DNA of 39,428 nt from assembly GCA_041749015.1 (NCBI GenBank), contig JBGTCD010000063.1:1-39428 (forward strand), given 5' to 3'. This DNA is from JBGTCD01 sp041749015 (GTDB lineage: Bacteria; Bacteroidota; Bacteroidia; Cytophagales; Cyclobacteriaceae). Each line of letters opens with the position of its first letter. Within the stretch, counting starts at the first letter, position 1. Below, piece after piece: positions 17,291 to 24,036 of this stretch. The position numbers were made by a program, and so were the translations under genes. A model generated the notes under the pieces. It was given only the letters and a program-made list of their open reading frames with translations. It searched no databases and was not told where the DNA came from.

Positions 17291-18082
17291 ATGAAATATT
17301 TAGGCTTAGTTGTGATGTTAATTACTGGTGGCGCTGTTGCTGCACAAGATGCTGCTTTGGACCGTCTGGAAAAATCCCCACGGCACCACGAATGGGTGCA
17401 GATAGCTAATGGCGACCGTACCGTCCATAGTTTTGTAGTATATCCGGAGCGGTCTGATGATGCCCAGGCCATCATCGTGATCCATGAAAACAGAGGGCTT
17501 ACCGACTGGGTAAGGAGCATGGCCGACCAGCTGGCAGAGGCCGGATACCTTGCCATCGCACCTGATTTGCTTTCAGATTTTAATGAGAATTATTCAAAGA
17601 CTACCGCTTTTCCCAGTAGTGATGAAGCGAGAAATGCCATTTATCAATTAGATCCAGATCAGGTTGCCGGTGATTTGAATGCAGTATTTGATTTTGTTAA
17701 AACGCTTCCTGGGGCTTCTGATCAGGTTTCCGTGATCGGCTTTTGCTGGGGAGGCTCCCAGACGTTCCGGATGGCGACCTATAATCCGGACTTGAAAGCC
17801 GCATTGGTTTTTTATGGCACCGGACCAAAAGGTGCAGACGCCATAGCCAGGATTGAAGCTCCGGTATATGGTTTTTACGGAGAAGATGACCAGCGTGTGA
17901 ATGCCACCATTGCAGATTCTGAAGAGATGATGGAACAGGCCGGAAAGTCCTATGAATATGTGATCTATCCCGGATCAGGCCATGCATACATGCGGCGTGC
18001 TGATGACCCATCAGAGAGCCAGGCCCAGCGTGATGCCCATTCGGCATCAATGATCCGCATTCAAGAGATCCTTAGAGAGTGA
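17291..18082 (+). CDS. Exported dienelactone hydrolase family protein
   Basis: A 263-residue alpha/beta hydrolase. The ATG at 17291 is chosen because it places a signal peptide (residues 1-18, ending AVAAQD) at the N-terminus; a TTG 51 bases upstream would bury it. IHENRGLTDWVRSMAD matches the conserved HE-x-x-G segment, VIGFCWGG carries the nucleophile C152, YGEDDQRV the acid D199 or D200, and GSGHAYMRR the histidine H231, a complete Cys-Asp-His triad. Dienelactone hydrolase proper opens the lactone in chlorocatechol breakdown, but most family members act on unknown esters; an exported version here is probably a general esterase. It is monocistronic and precedes a tRNA locus. Confidence 0.9.
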   Translation: MKYLGLVVMLITGGAVAAQDAALDRLEKSPRHHEWVQIANGDRTVHSFVVYPERSDDAQAIIVIHENRGLTDWVRSMADQLAEAGYLAIAPDLLSDFNENYSKTTAFPSSDEARNAIYQLDPDQVAGDLNAVFDFVKTLPGASDQVSVIGFCWGGSQTFRMATYNPDLKAALVFYGTGPKGADAIARIEAPVYGFYGEDDQRVNATIADSEEMMEQAGKSYEYVIYPGSGHAYMRRADDPSESQAQRDAHSASMIRIQEILRE

Positions 18083-18109
18083 TTTTTTTGAATAAACTTG
18101 GACTTTCAT

Positions 18110-18140
18110 TTGACTAATACTTTTTGACGAGTTAGTTTTG
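18110..18140 (+). promoter_or_regulatory. Promoter of the tRNA locus
   Basis: TTG at 18110-18112, 20 bases of spacing, then TAGTTTTG at 18133-18140, a perfect TAnnTTTG. Predicted start near 18147, just ahead of the broken tRNA copy at 18156 and the intact tRNA-Thr. Confidence 0.7.
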
Positions 18141-18155
18141 CAAACCTTTTTCAAA

Positions 18156-18217
18156 GCCTCCTTAGCTCAGCTGGTAGAGTCCCGTCCAAAGGACGGGATA
18201 ATCAGCCGGTCGCGAAA
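18156..18217 (+). pseudogene. Broken tRNA copy (tRNA-Thr-like) with replaced anticodon arm
   Basis: The 5' part GCCTCCTTAGCTCAGCTGG plus TAGAG is a tRNA acceptor strand and D-arm, close to that of the intact tRNA-Thr 83 bases downstream. Then comes a perfect hairpin, TCCCGTCC-AAA-GGACGGGA (18180-18198), where the anticodon arm should be. TAATCAGCCGGTCG at 18199-18212 is a 14-base exact copy of the tRNA-Thr anticodon-arm 3' side and variable region. After that the sequence diverges, with no T-arm and no 3' acceptor strand, so no functional tRNA can form. It occupies the first position behind the tRNA promoter. Confidence 0.75.
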
Positions 18218-18238
18218 GGATTAAATTGGTAATGAAAT

Positions 18239-18312
18239 GCCTCCGTAGCTCAGTTGGCCAGAGCAGCTGACTTGTAATCAGCCGGTCGGCGGTTCGAATC
18301 CGTCCGGGGGCT
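18239..18312 (+). tRNA. tRNA-Thr (anticodon TGT)
   Basis: Acceptor strands GCCTCCG and CGGGGGC pair over seven positions with one G-T. The D-arm is TAGCTCAGTTGGCCAGAGCA. The anticodon stem CTGA/TCAG encloses loop CTTGTAA with anticodon TGT, reading ACA. The T-arm is GGCGG-TTCGAAT-CCGTC. CCA is not encoded. Confidence 0.93.
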
Positions 18313-18315
18313 CTT

Positions 18316-18340
18316 AAAACCGTCTTGAAAAGGCGGTTTT
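18316..18340 (+). terminator. Terminator of tRNA-Thr
   Basis: AAAACCGTC pairs with GGCGGTTTT (nine pairs, one G-T) around a seven-base loop, four bases after the tRNA end. The 3' arm also forms the first codons of the open frame that continues into the toxin-like gene. Confidence 0.75.
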
Positions 18341-18394
18341 GTTGCTGGTCATTTCTCCTCAGCTCTAACCGGAGAGGATAAATGGATTTCTGCA

Positions 18395-19120
18395 ATGCGT
18401 GGTGGAATAGCAGGTCTCGCAGGAGGAGCAGTAGGCGCTGCTATTCCAGGTGGATTGGGGTCGTTTATTGGCGGTGCAACTGGCAGTGGATTAGGAACTC
18501 ACTTAAATCGAGGTGAATCAAGCGATGTTTGGAGAAGTGCTTTGATTGGTGGTGGAATGGCTTTTTCAATGTATCATGCTTCTGCTCAAATAAGATTTTC
18601 GAAAAAAACTGGAAATGATGAATATGATAATTTCCCAAATAAAGTAAAGTACAAACTAAGTAAAATTCAGCAATTACAAAGTGCTTATAAAAGGGAATTT
18701 GGTTTCACTATGGATGGGGAATACGGTATGAGTAAAATTGTTGGAAAAGGGGCAAGGGATCTCAAGAATGTAAAAAATACTAAAATAAATAGGTGGTTGT
18801 ATAAGGGTACTGAAGAAAAATCCAGAATTTACGTTGAAGGCAAAGAAAGGTTATTTGTTTGGGGAAAAAGAAATCCAAATAGTGTAGATATGACTGATAT
18901 TACTGAAAAAGGGGTTACCAAGTATTCATTTCATTCACATAAGCAAGGGCCACTTGCCCATTTTTTTTCTGATGCAGATTTTGATGTTTCTAGCCGTTTT
19001 GAAATACCTCATAATTACATGGTTAACTATACCCAAACTCATTATCATAATTTAGCTGGTGAACCCTCTAGAGTGGGTTTTACAAATTTTATTCTAATGA
19101 GATCTGTTTGGGGTTTTTAA
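18395..19120 (+). CDS. Orphan polymorphic-toxin C-terminus with JAMM-like motif (5'-truncated?)
   Basis: A 241-residue ORF from the ATG at 18395. Residues 1-35 are a glycine-zipper-like stretch (GGIAGLAGGAVGAAIPGGLG) as found just before the toxin tip of RHS and other polymorphic-toxin proteins. The frame stays open upstream to a stop at 18326-18328, encoding GGFVAGHFSSALTGEDKW, which reads like coding sequence; the ORF thus looks like the tail of a larger protein cut off at the tRNA terminator. Near the C-terminus, H180-S-H182-x9-S192-D-A-D195 resembles the JAMM/MPN zinc motif HxH-xn-S-x2-D found in JAB-type and DUF4329-type toxin domains. Metallopeptidase activity is inference; spacing is longer than the classical x7. 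A secreted protein gene follows after 11 bases. Confidence 0.55.
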   Translation: MRGGIAGLAGGAVGAAIPGGLGSFIGGATGSGLGTHLNRGESSDVWRSALIGGGMAFSMYHASAQIRFSKKTGNDEYDNFPNKVKYKLSKIQQLQSAYKREFGFTMDGEYGMSKIVGKGARDLKNVKNTKINRWLYKGTEEKSRIYVEGKERLFVWGKRNPNSVDMTDITEKGVTKYSFHSHKQGPLAHFFSDADFDVSSRFEIPHNYMVNYTQTHYHNLAGEPSRVGFTNFILMRSVWGF

Positions 19121-19131
19121 ATTTAAATTAA

Positions 19132-19989
19132 ATGAAAATAATATTATTCATCGCCATTTTTCATTTTGCACTTTGTTCAATTGCAAGGGACTTTTTAGTA
19201 ATTGCAGTTGAGGGGGATGTATACCTAAATAGGGGTGATAAAAAAATAGAAGTATTTGATTTTTTAACAAAAAAGGATGAAATAGTTCTTGAGGCTGGGT
19301 CATACATTGGTTTTCTAAACGGGGCGGGTCATACATTTGAGTGTTTTGGTCCAGATACTTTTAAATTAAGTTTGGAAGAGGGAAGAGGCTGGAAAAAAAT
19401 AATTAAAGAAAAAAAATCCCTTTTCTATCAAATATTTCGATTGCCGACTACGGAAAGAATTGATCACTATACTATGCCATTTCGGCCACAATTTTATTAT
19501 CCCCATCCATTTGATGGATTGATAAATTTTGATCCTTCAGATTCAGAAAAAGTCTGTTTAAAATGGATTTGTCACCATACTACCGATGGTATAGTTGAAT
19601 TAAAATTGTATGAATATGTTAAATCGGGTGAAAAGGAACTCCTCTTGTCACAAAAAAATTCTGAAAAATATTTCTGCTTTAATCCTTCCGAATTTGAAGG
19701 ATCAAGTTTTGATGTTATTATAAATTACGAGCATAGTGGACAACACATAGATGTGAGGATAATAGAAGCTGCGGAATTGCATGAAAAAAATAGTAACAAG
19801 ATAGATTCTCCACTTAATAATCTATTGATAGGGTTTTTCCTTGAGGTTAATCAGCATTACGACAAGGCGGAGGAGTATTATCTAAATGCCAAAACCTATG
19901 GAAATGGGATAAAAGATTACGAACTCTATTATGAAATGTTTTTATTGAGAAAGGAAAAGTATCAAGAACCAAAACCGATTTCTGATTAG
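19132..19989 (+). CDS. Secreted protein of unknown function, partner of the toxin-like gene
   Basis: A 285-residue protein with a signal peptide (MKIILFIAIFHFALCSIARD). Residues 23-75 (VEGDVYLNRGDKKIEVFDFL, then GSYIGFLNGAGHTFECFGPD) resemble the small beta domain in which a regulatory FecR-like fold gauges a parameter; this comparison is loose. The middle may be an Ig-like beta region, and the C-terminus (about 225-285) looks like one or two TPR-type helical pairs (HYDKAEEYYLNAKTYGNG). It begins 11 bases after the toxin-like gene and is as AT-rich, so the two probably moved and are expressed together. An immunity role is possible but not shown; an exported immunity protein would imply a target outside the cytoplasm. 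Confidence 0.6.
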   Translation: MKIILFIAIFHFALCSIARDFLVIAVEGDVYLNRGDKKIEVFDFLTKKDEIVLEAGSYIGFLNGAGHTFECFGPDTFKLSLEEGRGWKKIIKEKKSLFYQIFRLPTTERIDHYTMPFRPQFYYPHPFDGLINFDPSDSEKVCLKWICHHTTDGIVELKLYEYVKSGEKELLLSQKNSEKYFCFNPSEFEGSSFDVIINYEHSGQHIDVRIIEAAELHEKNSNKIDSPLNNLLIGFFLEVNQHYDKAEEYYLNAKTYGNGIKDYELYYEMFLLRKEKYQEPKPISD

Positions 19990-20093
19990 GATTTTAATTT
20001 ATTACCCCTCAAGGAATCAATTGCCTAGCAATGTCGATAAGAATGTATTCTTTCTGAGTCAAAGCCAAGTTGGCAGAAGCCTAATAACAAGCC

Positions 20094-21383
20094 CTACGCA
20101 CCTCCAAAAGCTCTTATCATCTGCTCTTTGATGGTTTTTTGGTCTATTCCATAATAGTGTTTAATAATTACTTCTACACTTTTACCTGTTATTTCAGAAA
20201 CGATTTTTGGGGAAATACCCTTTTTTCCACATAGGGAAATAAAGGTTTTAATCGCAATATGGGAAGTGATTAATTGCCATTTTGGAGCCTGAGAGTATGT
20301 TTTATTTCCAGATTTAGTTTTGATGACTTCTACCATCTGATTGATTCCGGCCATTTTACAGCAAACCTTTATATAATCATTAAACTTCTGCTCGGAAATC
20401 ACCGGCAACTTGTAATCATATTTTTGAAGAATTTCTTTTGGTTTTTTAGTGATAGGAACAAAAATGTCTTTTTGATTTTTGTAGGCCCTTAATTGGATAG
20501 TATTTTCGATAATATGATTTCTACTTAGTCTCTTTAAATCAGAGTACCGTAGTCCTGTATAACAATTAAATAAGAACACATCACGAACCTTTTCATATTT
20601 CTCCATAAAATAATTGAAAGACTCTAATTTATCTAACTCTTGCTCATTCAAAAAATAGATAGGGGTTGTTGTTCTTTTTGCTTTTAACTTAGATGAAATG
20701 TCAGGTATAGGAAAATTTCTTTGTTTCAGGTGGGTTAGAAAAACCTTTATATTTTTGATAGTAGTCGCAACTGAATTATCAGAAAGACCTAATTCTCCAT
20801 CAGGTTTTCTTAACTCATTATACAAAAAATGTTTAAGGTCGTCAAATAAGCCAAGACTTATGTCATCAATATTTAGAACCTTCTTTTTTGCTTTTTGATA
20901 TTTTTGCAAATGAAAATAAGCTGTCCTATAATTGGCTTTCGTGGCTTGACTTTTATTTGATTTAGATATAAAATCCTCAAGCAAATCATTTATTAATAAA
21001 CTATTTTGCCCGTTTAATTCATTCCCCTTTGAAAATTGAATTTCTAAAAACTTACTTTTTACAATTTTAGTAGTTGGCTCAATATTTTCTAACTCTAGGC
21101 TTCGGGCGATTTTTAGTAAATCAATTTTTAGGTTTTCTAATCTGGCATTACAAAGCAAGTCATTTTTAGAAAGATTACTAATCAAGCTCTCATTGCTTTT
21201 GTTTTTATTAAAACCATTTATGGAATTAATTTTTTCTTTATCGCCATTCCAATTACTTGGTTTTACTTTAATCCCTGAACTTATATCGATGACCTTTTGC
21301 TTATGCCCATATCTTATGAAAATTAAGCAATTTCCATCAGTGTTAATCTTCTTTTTCCTAATTAAAGCCTTTACTGTAGCCAT
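20094..21383 (-). CDS. Tyrosine recombinase / integrase with atypical active site
   Basis: A 429-residue Bacteroidota-type integrase. Residues 1-60 are the arm-DNA-binding domain (FIRYGHKQKVIDISSGIKVK), about 125-225 the SAM-like core-binding domain, and about 240-429 the catalytic domain. Arg I is R279 in CYTGLRYSDLKRLS. In box II the usual H-x-x-R reads H375-I-A-I378, followed by KTF, so Arg II is replaced by Ile; the second His (normally in GH) is K401 in ITGKSV. The nucleophile is Y410 or Y411 in KHYYGID. Both substitutions remove residues that normally activate the phosphate. The gene is AT-rich, opposite in strand to its neighbours, and has tandem 12-base repeats just upstream of its start. 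It may serve an element inserted at tRNA-Thr. Confidence 0.88.
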   Translation of the reverse strand: MATVKALIRKKKINTDGNCLIFIRYGHKQKVIDISSGIKVKPSNWNGDKEKINSINGFNKNKSNESLISNLSKNDLLCNARLENLKIDLLKIARSLELENIEPTTKIVKSKFLEIQFSKGNELNGQNSLLINDLLEDFISKSNKSQATKANYRTAYFHLQKYQKAKKKVLNIDDISLGLFDDLKHFLYNELRKPDGELGLSDNSVATTIKNIKVFLTHLKQRNFPIPDISSKLKAKRTTTPIYFLNEQELDKLESFNYFMEKYEKVRDVFLFNCYTGLRYSDLKRLSRNHIIENTIQLRAYKNQKDIFVPITKKPKEILQKYDYKLPVISEQKFNDYIKVCCKMAGINQMVEVIKTKSGNKTYSQAPKWQLITSHIAIKTFISLCGKKGISPKIVSEITGKSVEVIIKHYYGIDQKTIKEQMIRAFGGA

Positions 21384-21407
21384 GGATAAATTTAGGATTA
21401 AATATAT

Positions 21408-21431
21408 TATAGGTCAAGTTATAGGTCAAGT
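21408..21431. repeat. Tandem 12-base direct repeat upstream of integrase
   Basis: TATAGGTCAAGT occurs twice head to tail, 25 bases before the integrase start codon. Read toward the integrase it is ACTTGACCTATA twice. Spaced copies next to a recombinase gene are typical of arm-type recombinase sites or of an operator for its own repression. Confidence 0.7.
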
Positions 21432-21539
21432 TATTTTAAGTTTTTTGGCGTATTTAGACGTATCTCAAATAGTAAAAAATGTGTATGAATGTACTGTAGA
21501 GGGTATTTTAGGTATTTAGGGGAATTTTGTTTGAGCCCC

Positions 21540-21717
21540 GGCAGGAGGCTCTAAAACGGTCAAAAAACCGCTTAGTCACACCGCTCGAGCGCTTTTGCAA
21601 AGCGAGTGATTAAGTTGGATAGGGTCGTAGCAAGACTCTACGACCAGTTGGTTAGTTCGTGGGGACACGAACCAAGTCGGGGATGCGAGCGACTGAGAAA
21701 GTGGAAAGCCCCCTGCC
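21540..21717 (+). ncRNA. Candidate structured RNA of unknown family
   Basis: A closing stem GGCAGGAGGCT (21540-21550) with AGCCCCCTGCC (21707-21717) pairs at 10 of 11 positions and encloses five hairpins: CGGT/ACCG (21557-21570); CTTAGTCAC/GTGATTAAG (21571-21579 with 21606-21614, one G-T) containing CGCTTT/AAAGCG; GGTCGTAG/CTACGACC (21623-21645, eight perfect pairs); GTTCGTG/CACGAAC with a GGGA loop (21655-21672); AGTCG/CGACT (21675-21694). No ORF explains the segment, and it is GC-richer than the integrase region beside it. I do not recognise tmRNA, RNase P RNA, SRP RNA, 6S RNA, a tRNA or a group II intron domain V in it. Strand is assumed plus because ppk1 follows; the pairing would also work on the minus strand. 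Confidence 0.6.
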
Positions 21718-21718
21718 A

Positions 21719-21749
21719 TTGCAATAAGATTACCTTTTTATTACCTTTG
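21719..21749 (+). promoter_or_regulatory. Promoter-like sequence ahead of a hairpin
   Basis: TTG at 21719-21721, 20 bases of spacing, then TACCTTTG at 21742-21749 (perfect TAnnTTTG). A transcript would start near 21756 and immediately form the hairpin at 21752-21783, so initiation here would produce little readthrough. Confidence 0.45.
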
Positions 21750-21751
21750 AC

Positions 21752-21783
21752 AAAAGGGTGCTTGCGATAAGGCCCTTTTTTTT
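21752..21783 (+). terminator. Rho-independent terminator between the RNA-like segment and ppk1
   Basis: AAAAGGG (21752-21758) pairs with CCCTTTT (21773-21779), followed by a T-run. It lies 35 bases after the closing stem of the candidate RNA and 30 bases before the ppk1 start, and would end transcription coming from the left. Confidence 0.7.
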
Positions 21784-21790
21784 ATTTTTG
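21762..21790 (+). promoter_or_regulatory. ppk1 promoter
   Basis: TTG at 21762-21764, 18 bases of spacing, TATTTTTG at 21783-21790 (perfect TAnnTTTG). Predicted start near 21797, 13 bases before the ppk1 ATG. The promoter is nested in the upstream terminator. Confidence 0.65.
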
Positions 21791-21809
21791 CGCTGGATAT
21801 TTCCTTCCC

Positions 21810-23924
21810 ATGAAACTCGAAGACCGTATCAATGATCAAATTGCCACCAGTCCCTACGTCAGCAGGGATTTGAGCTGGGTGATGTTTAATTACCGGGTGC
21901 TTGATCAGGCGATCGACGATAAGCGCAATCTTTTCGAAAGGTTAAAATTCCTGGCCATCACCTCCTCAAACCTGGACGAGTTTTTTATGATTAGGGTGGG
22001 GAGTTTGTACAATTACCTGGATTATGGCAAAGAGCGGATTGACTACTCGGGCCTCCGGGAGAATCCGTTTCGTAAAAAGTTACTCACAAACGTAAAAGAA
22101 TTTGTGCTGAAGCAAAACAGGGTATTCATTGATTTGCTGAGTCCGATGTTTGATGAAAATGGCCTGAAAATTGAAACTTATGACGGGCTATCCGACCCGG
22201 AAAAAGAAATAGTTAACACCTATTTTCATGAGACCATATATCCCATGCTTACTCCTATGGTATATGACAACTACCATACCTTTCCTTTGCTCATGAATCA
22301 AAGGCTGATCTTTGGTGTGGTGACCCAGAACCCAAAGAACAAAAAGGACGTCAACAAACTTTCTTTTATCCAAATACCCAAGAACCTGCCCAGATTTTTC
22401 GAAATCTATCGTGATGATCAGGTGATATTTGTGCCTATTGAAAACATCATCAGGGGCAATATAGAGATCCTGTTCCGCAATGTGGACATATTGTCGGTTA
22501 CCCTGTTCAGAGTTACCCGTAACGGAGACTTTACTCTTGAAGAAAGTGATGATATCGAAGCTAATTTCCTCGAAGAATTACAATTGAAGCTCAAAACCCG
22601 TAAAACCGGAAGGGTGGTAAGGATCCAGATTGAAGAAGGGTACGATACCTGGATGATCAACCTGCTGAAGCGCCGGTGGGAACTGGATGATGATAATATT
22701 TTCACTATTAAGCGGGGTAACCTGATTGATTTTACCAGTTTTTTCCAGATCGTCAGCCACCCGGAGCTAAAAGACCGATTGCCCAGGGCTCATCCACCTG
22801 TACCCCCGATGAACTACCCGGAACAGGGGAAAGATAAGATTTTTGATATCCTTGAGGAGCGGGATGTCCTCCTGCACCATCCTTATAATAGCATGGAACC
22901 TGTGCTGGAATTGATAGAAAAAGCAGCAGAAGACCCCCATGTCCTTGCTATTAAAATTACGATTTACCGCCTGGCAAGGGATTCCCGTGTTTCTAATGCG
23001 TTATTGAAGGCTGCTGAAAACGGTAAGCACGTTTCGGTACTATTTGAAGTAAAAGCCCGCTTTGATGAGGAAAACAACCTTAAAGAGGCCTTAAAATTAC
23101 AGAAGGCCGGTTGCTTTGTGATTTACGGGATTTCAAGTCTGAAAACCCATACTAAATTACTCATGATAGTCCGGCAAATTGATGGGAAAGTGACTACCTA
23201 CGTCCATATGTCTACCGGTAACTATAATGAGACCACCTCCAGACTGTATACAGATCTTGGGTTGATGACTACCAATAAGATCTATGCGCGCGATCTTTCA
23301 GAATTTTTTAATGTCATCACAGGGCACTCACAACCTGATACCTACCAGTATCTGATTACCTCCCCGGATGATATGAGAAAAAAGCTCATTAAAATGATCA
23401 GAAATGAAGCCGAAAATGCCCGTAATGGTAAACCTGCTGGAATTGTGATTAAGATCAATTCATTGGAAGACAAGGCTACTATTGAGGAATTCTATGCCGC
23501 GTCACAAGCTGGGGTTCGCATCAAACTTATCGTCAGGGGCATCTGCTGCCTCAGGCCTGGCAGGGTAGGGTTGAGTGAAAATATTGAGGTGTATTCTGTA
23601 GTCGGAGACTTCCTGGAGCATTCCAGAATATTTTATTTTCACAATGAAGGCAAGCCCAAAGTATATGCAGGCAGTGCCGACATTATGGTGCGGAGTTTTG
23701 AGCGGCGGTTGGAATCCCTGTTTTTGATAGAGGCTGATATATTAAAAAAACAAGCAATCAACATCCTGTATTATAATCTCAAGGATAATGTCAATAGGTA
23801 CCAGATGAACGAAGACGGCACCTATACCCGCAAAGTAAGTGCGGACGGAGAGCCCATCTTTAACATCCATGAGGAGTTTTTTAAAATCACCCGTAAAAAG
23901 GTCACCAAGGCAGTGCTTTTCTAA
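21810..23924 (+). CDS. ppk1: Polyphosphate kinase 1
   Basis: PPK1 builds long-chain polyphosphate from the gamma phosphate of ATP, reversibly, using a phosphohistidine intermediate. The 704-residue protein has the N-domain with SRDLSWVMFNYRVLDQA, the head domain, and two phospholipase-D-like catalytic domains. KTHTKLLMIVR contains the histidine that is phosphorylated, VHMSTGNYNE follows it, and DFLEHSRIFYF contains the second conserved histidine. DPHVLAIKITIYRLARDS is the conserved ATP-contacting region. Length is normal for the family. It has its own promoter, nested in the terminator upstream, and no operon partner. Confidence 0.97.
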   Translation: MKLEDRINDQIATSPYVSRDLSWVMFNYRVLDQAIDDKRNLFERLKFLAITSSNLDEFFMIRVGSLYNYLDYGKERIDYSGLRENPFRKKLLTNVKEFVLKQNRVFIDLLSPMFDENGLKIETYDGLSDPEKEIVNTYFHETIYPMLTPMVYDNYHTFPLLMNQRLIFGVVTQNPKNKKDVNKLSFIQIPKNLPRFFEIYRDDQVIFVPIENIIRGNIEILFRNVDILSVTLFRVTRNGDFTLEESDDIEANFLEELQLKLKTRKTGRVVRIQIEEGYDTWMINLLKRRWELDDDNIFTIKRGNLIDFTSFFQIVSHPELKDRLPRAHPPVPPMNYPEQGKDKIFDILEERDVLLHHPYNSMEPVLELIEKAAEDPHVLAIKITIYRLARDSRVSNALLKAAENGKHVSVLFEVKARFDEENNLKEALKLQKAGCFVIYGISSLKTHTKLLMIVRQIDGKVTTYVHMSTGNYNETTSRLYTDLGLMTTNKIYARDLSEFFNVITGHSQPDTYQYLITSPDDMRKKLIKMIRNEAENARNGKPAGIVIKINSLEDKATIEEFYAASQAGVRIKLIVRGICCLRPGRVGLSENIEVYSVVGDFLEHSRIFYFHNEGKPKVYAGSADIMVRSFERRLESLFLIEADILKKQAINILYYNLKDNVNRYQMNEDGTYTRKVSADGEPIFNIHEEFFKITRKKVTKAVLF

Positions 23925-24036
23925 GCGGTTTATAGCATTAGTTTCTTCTTATCCCTGATTTTTTTCAGAAAATTTAGCTAGATTAACCATCCGAAATTAC
24001 TGGGATTCCCTATTTATCTATTTAATCAAGACTGCC

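Noticed and set aside
21675..21707. GGGGATGC...CTGAGA resembling part of a TPP riboswitch
   Set aside because: The downstream ACCTGAT and AATGCC segments required by that riboswitch are missing.
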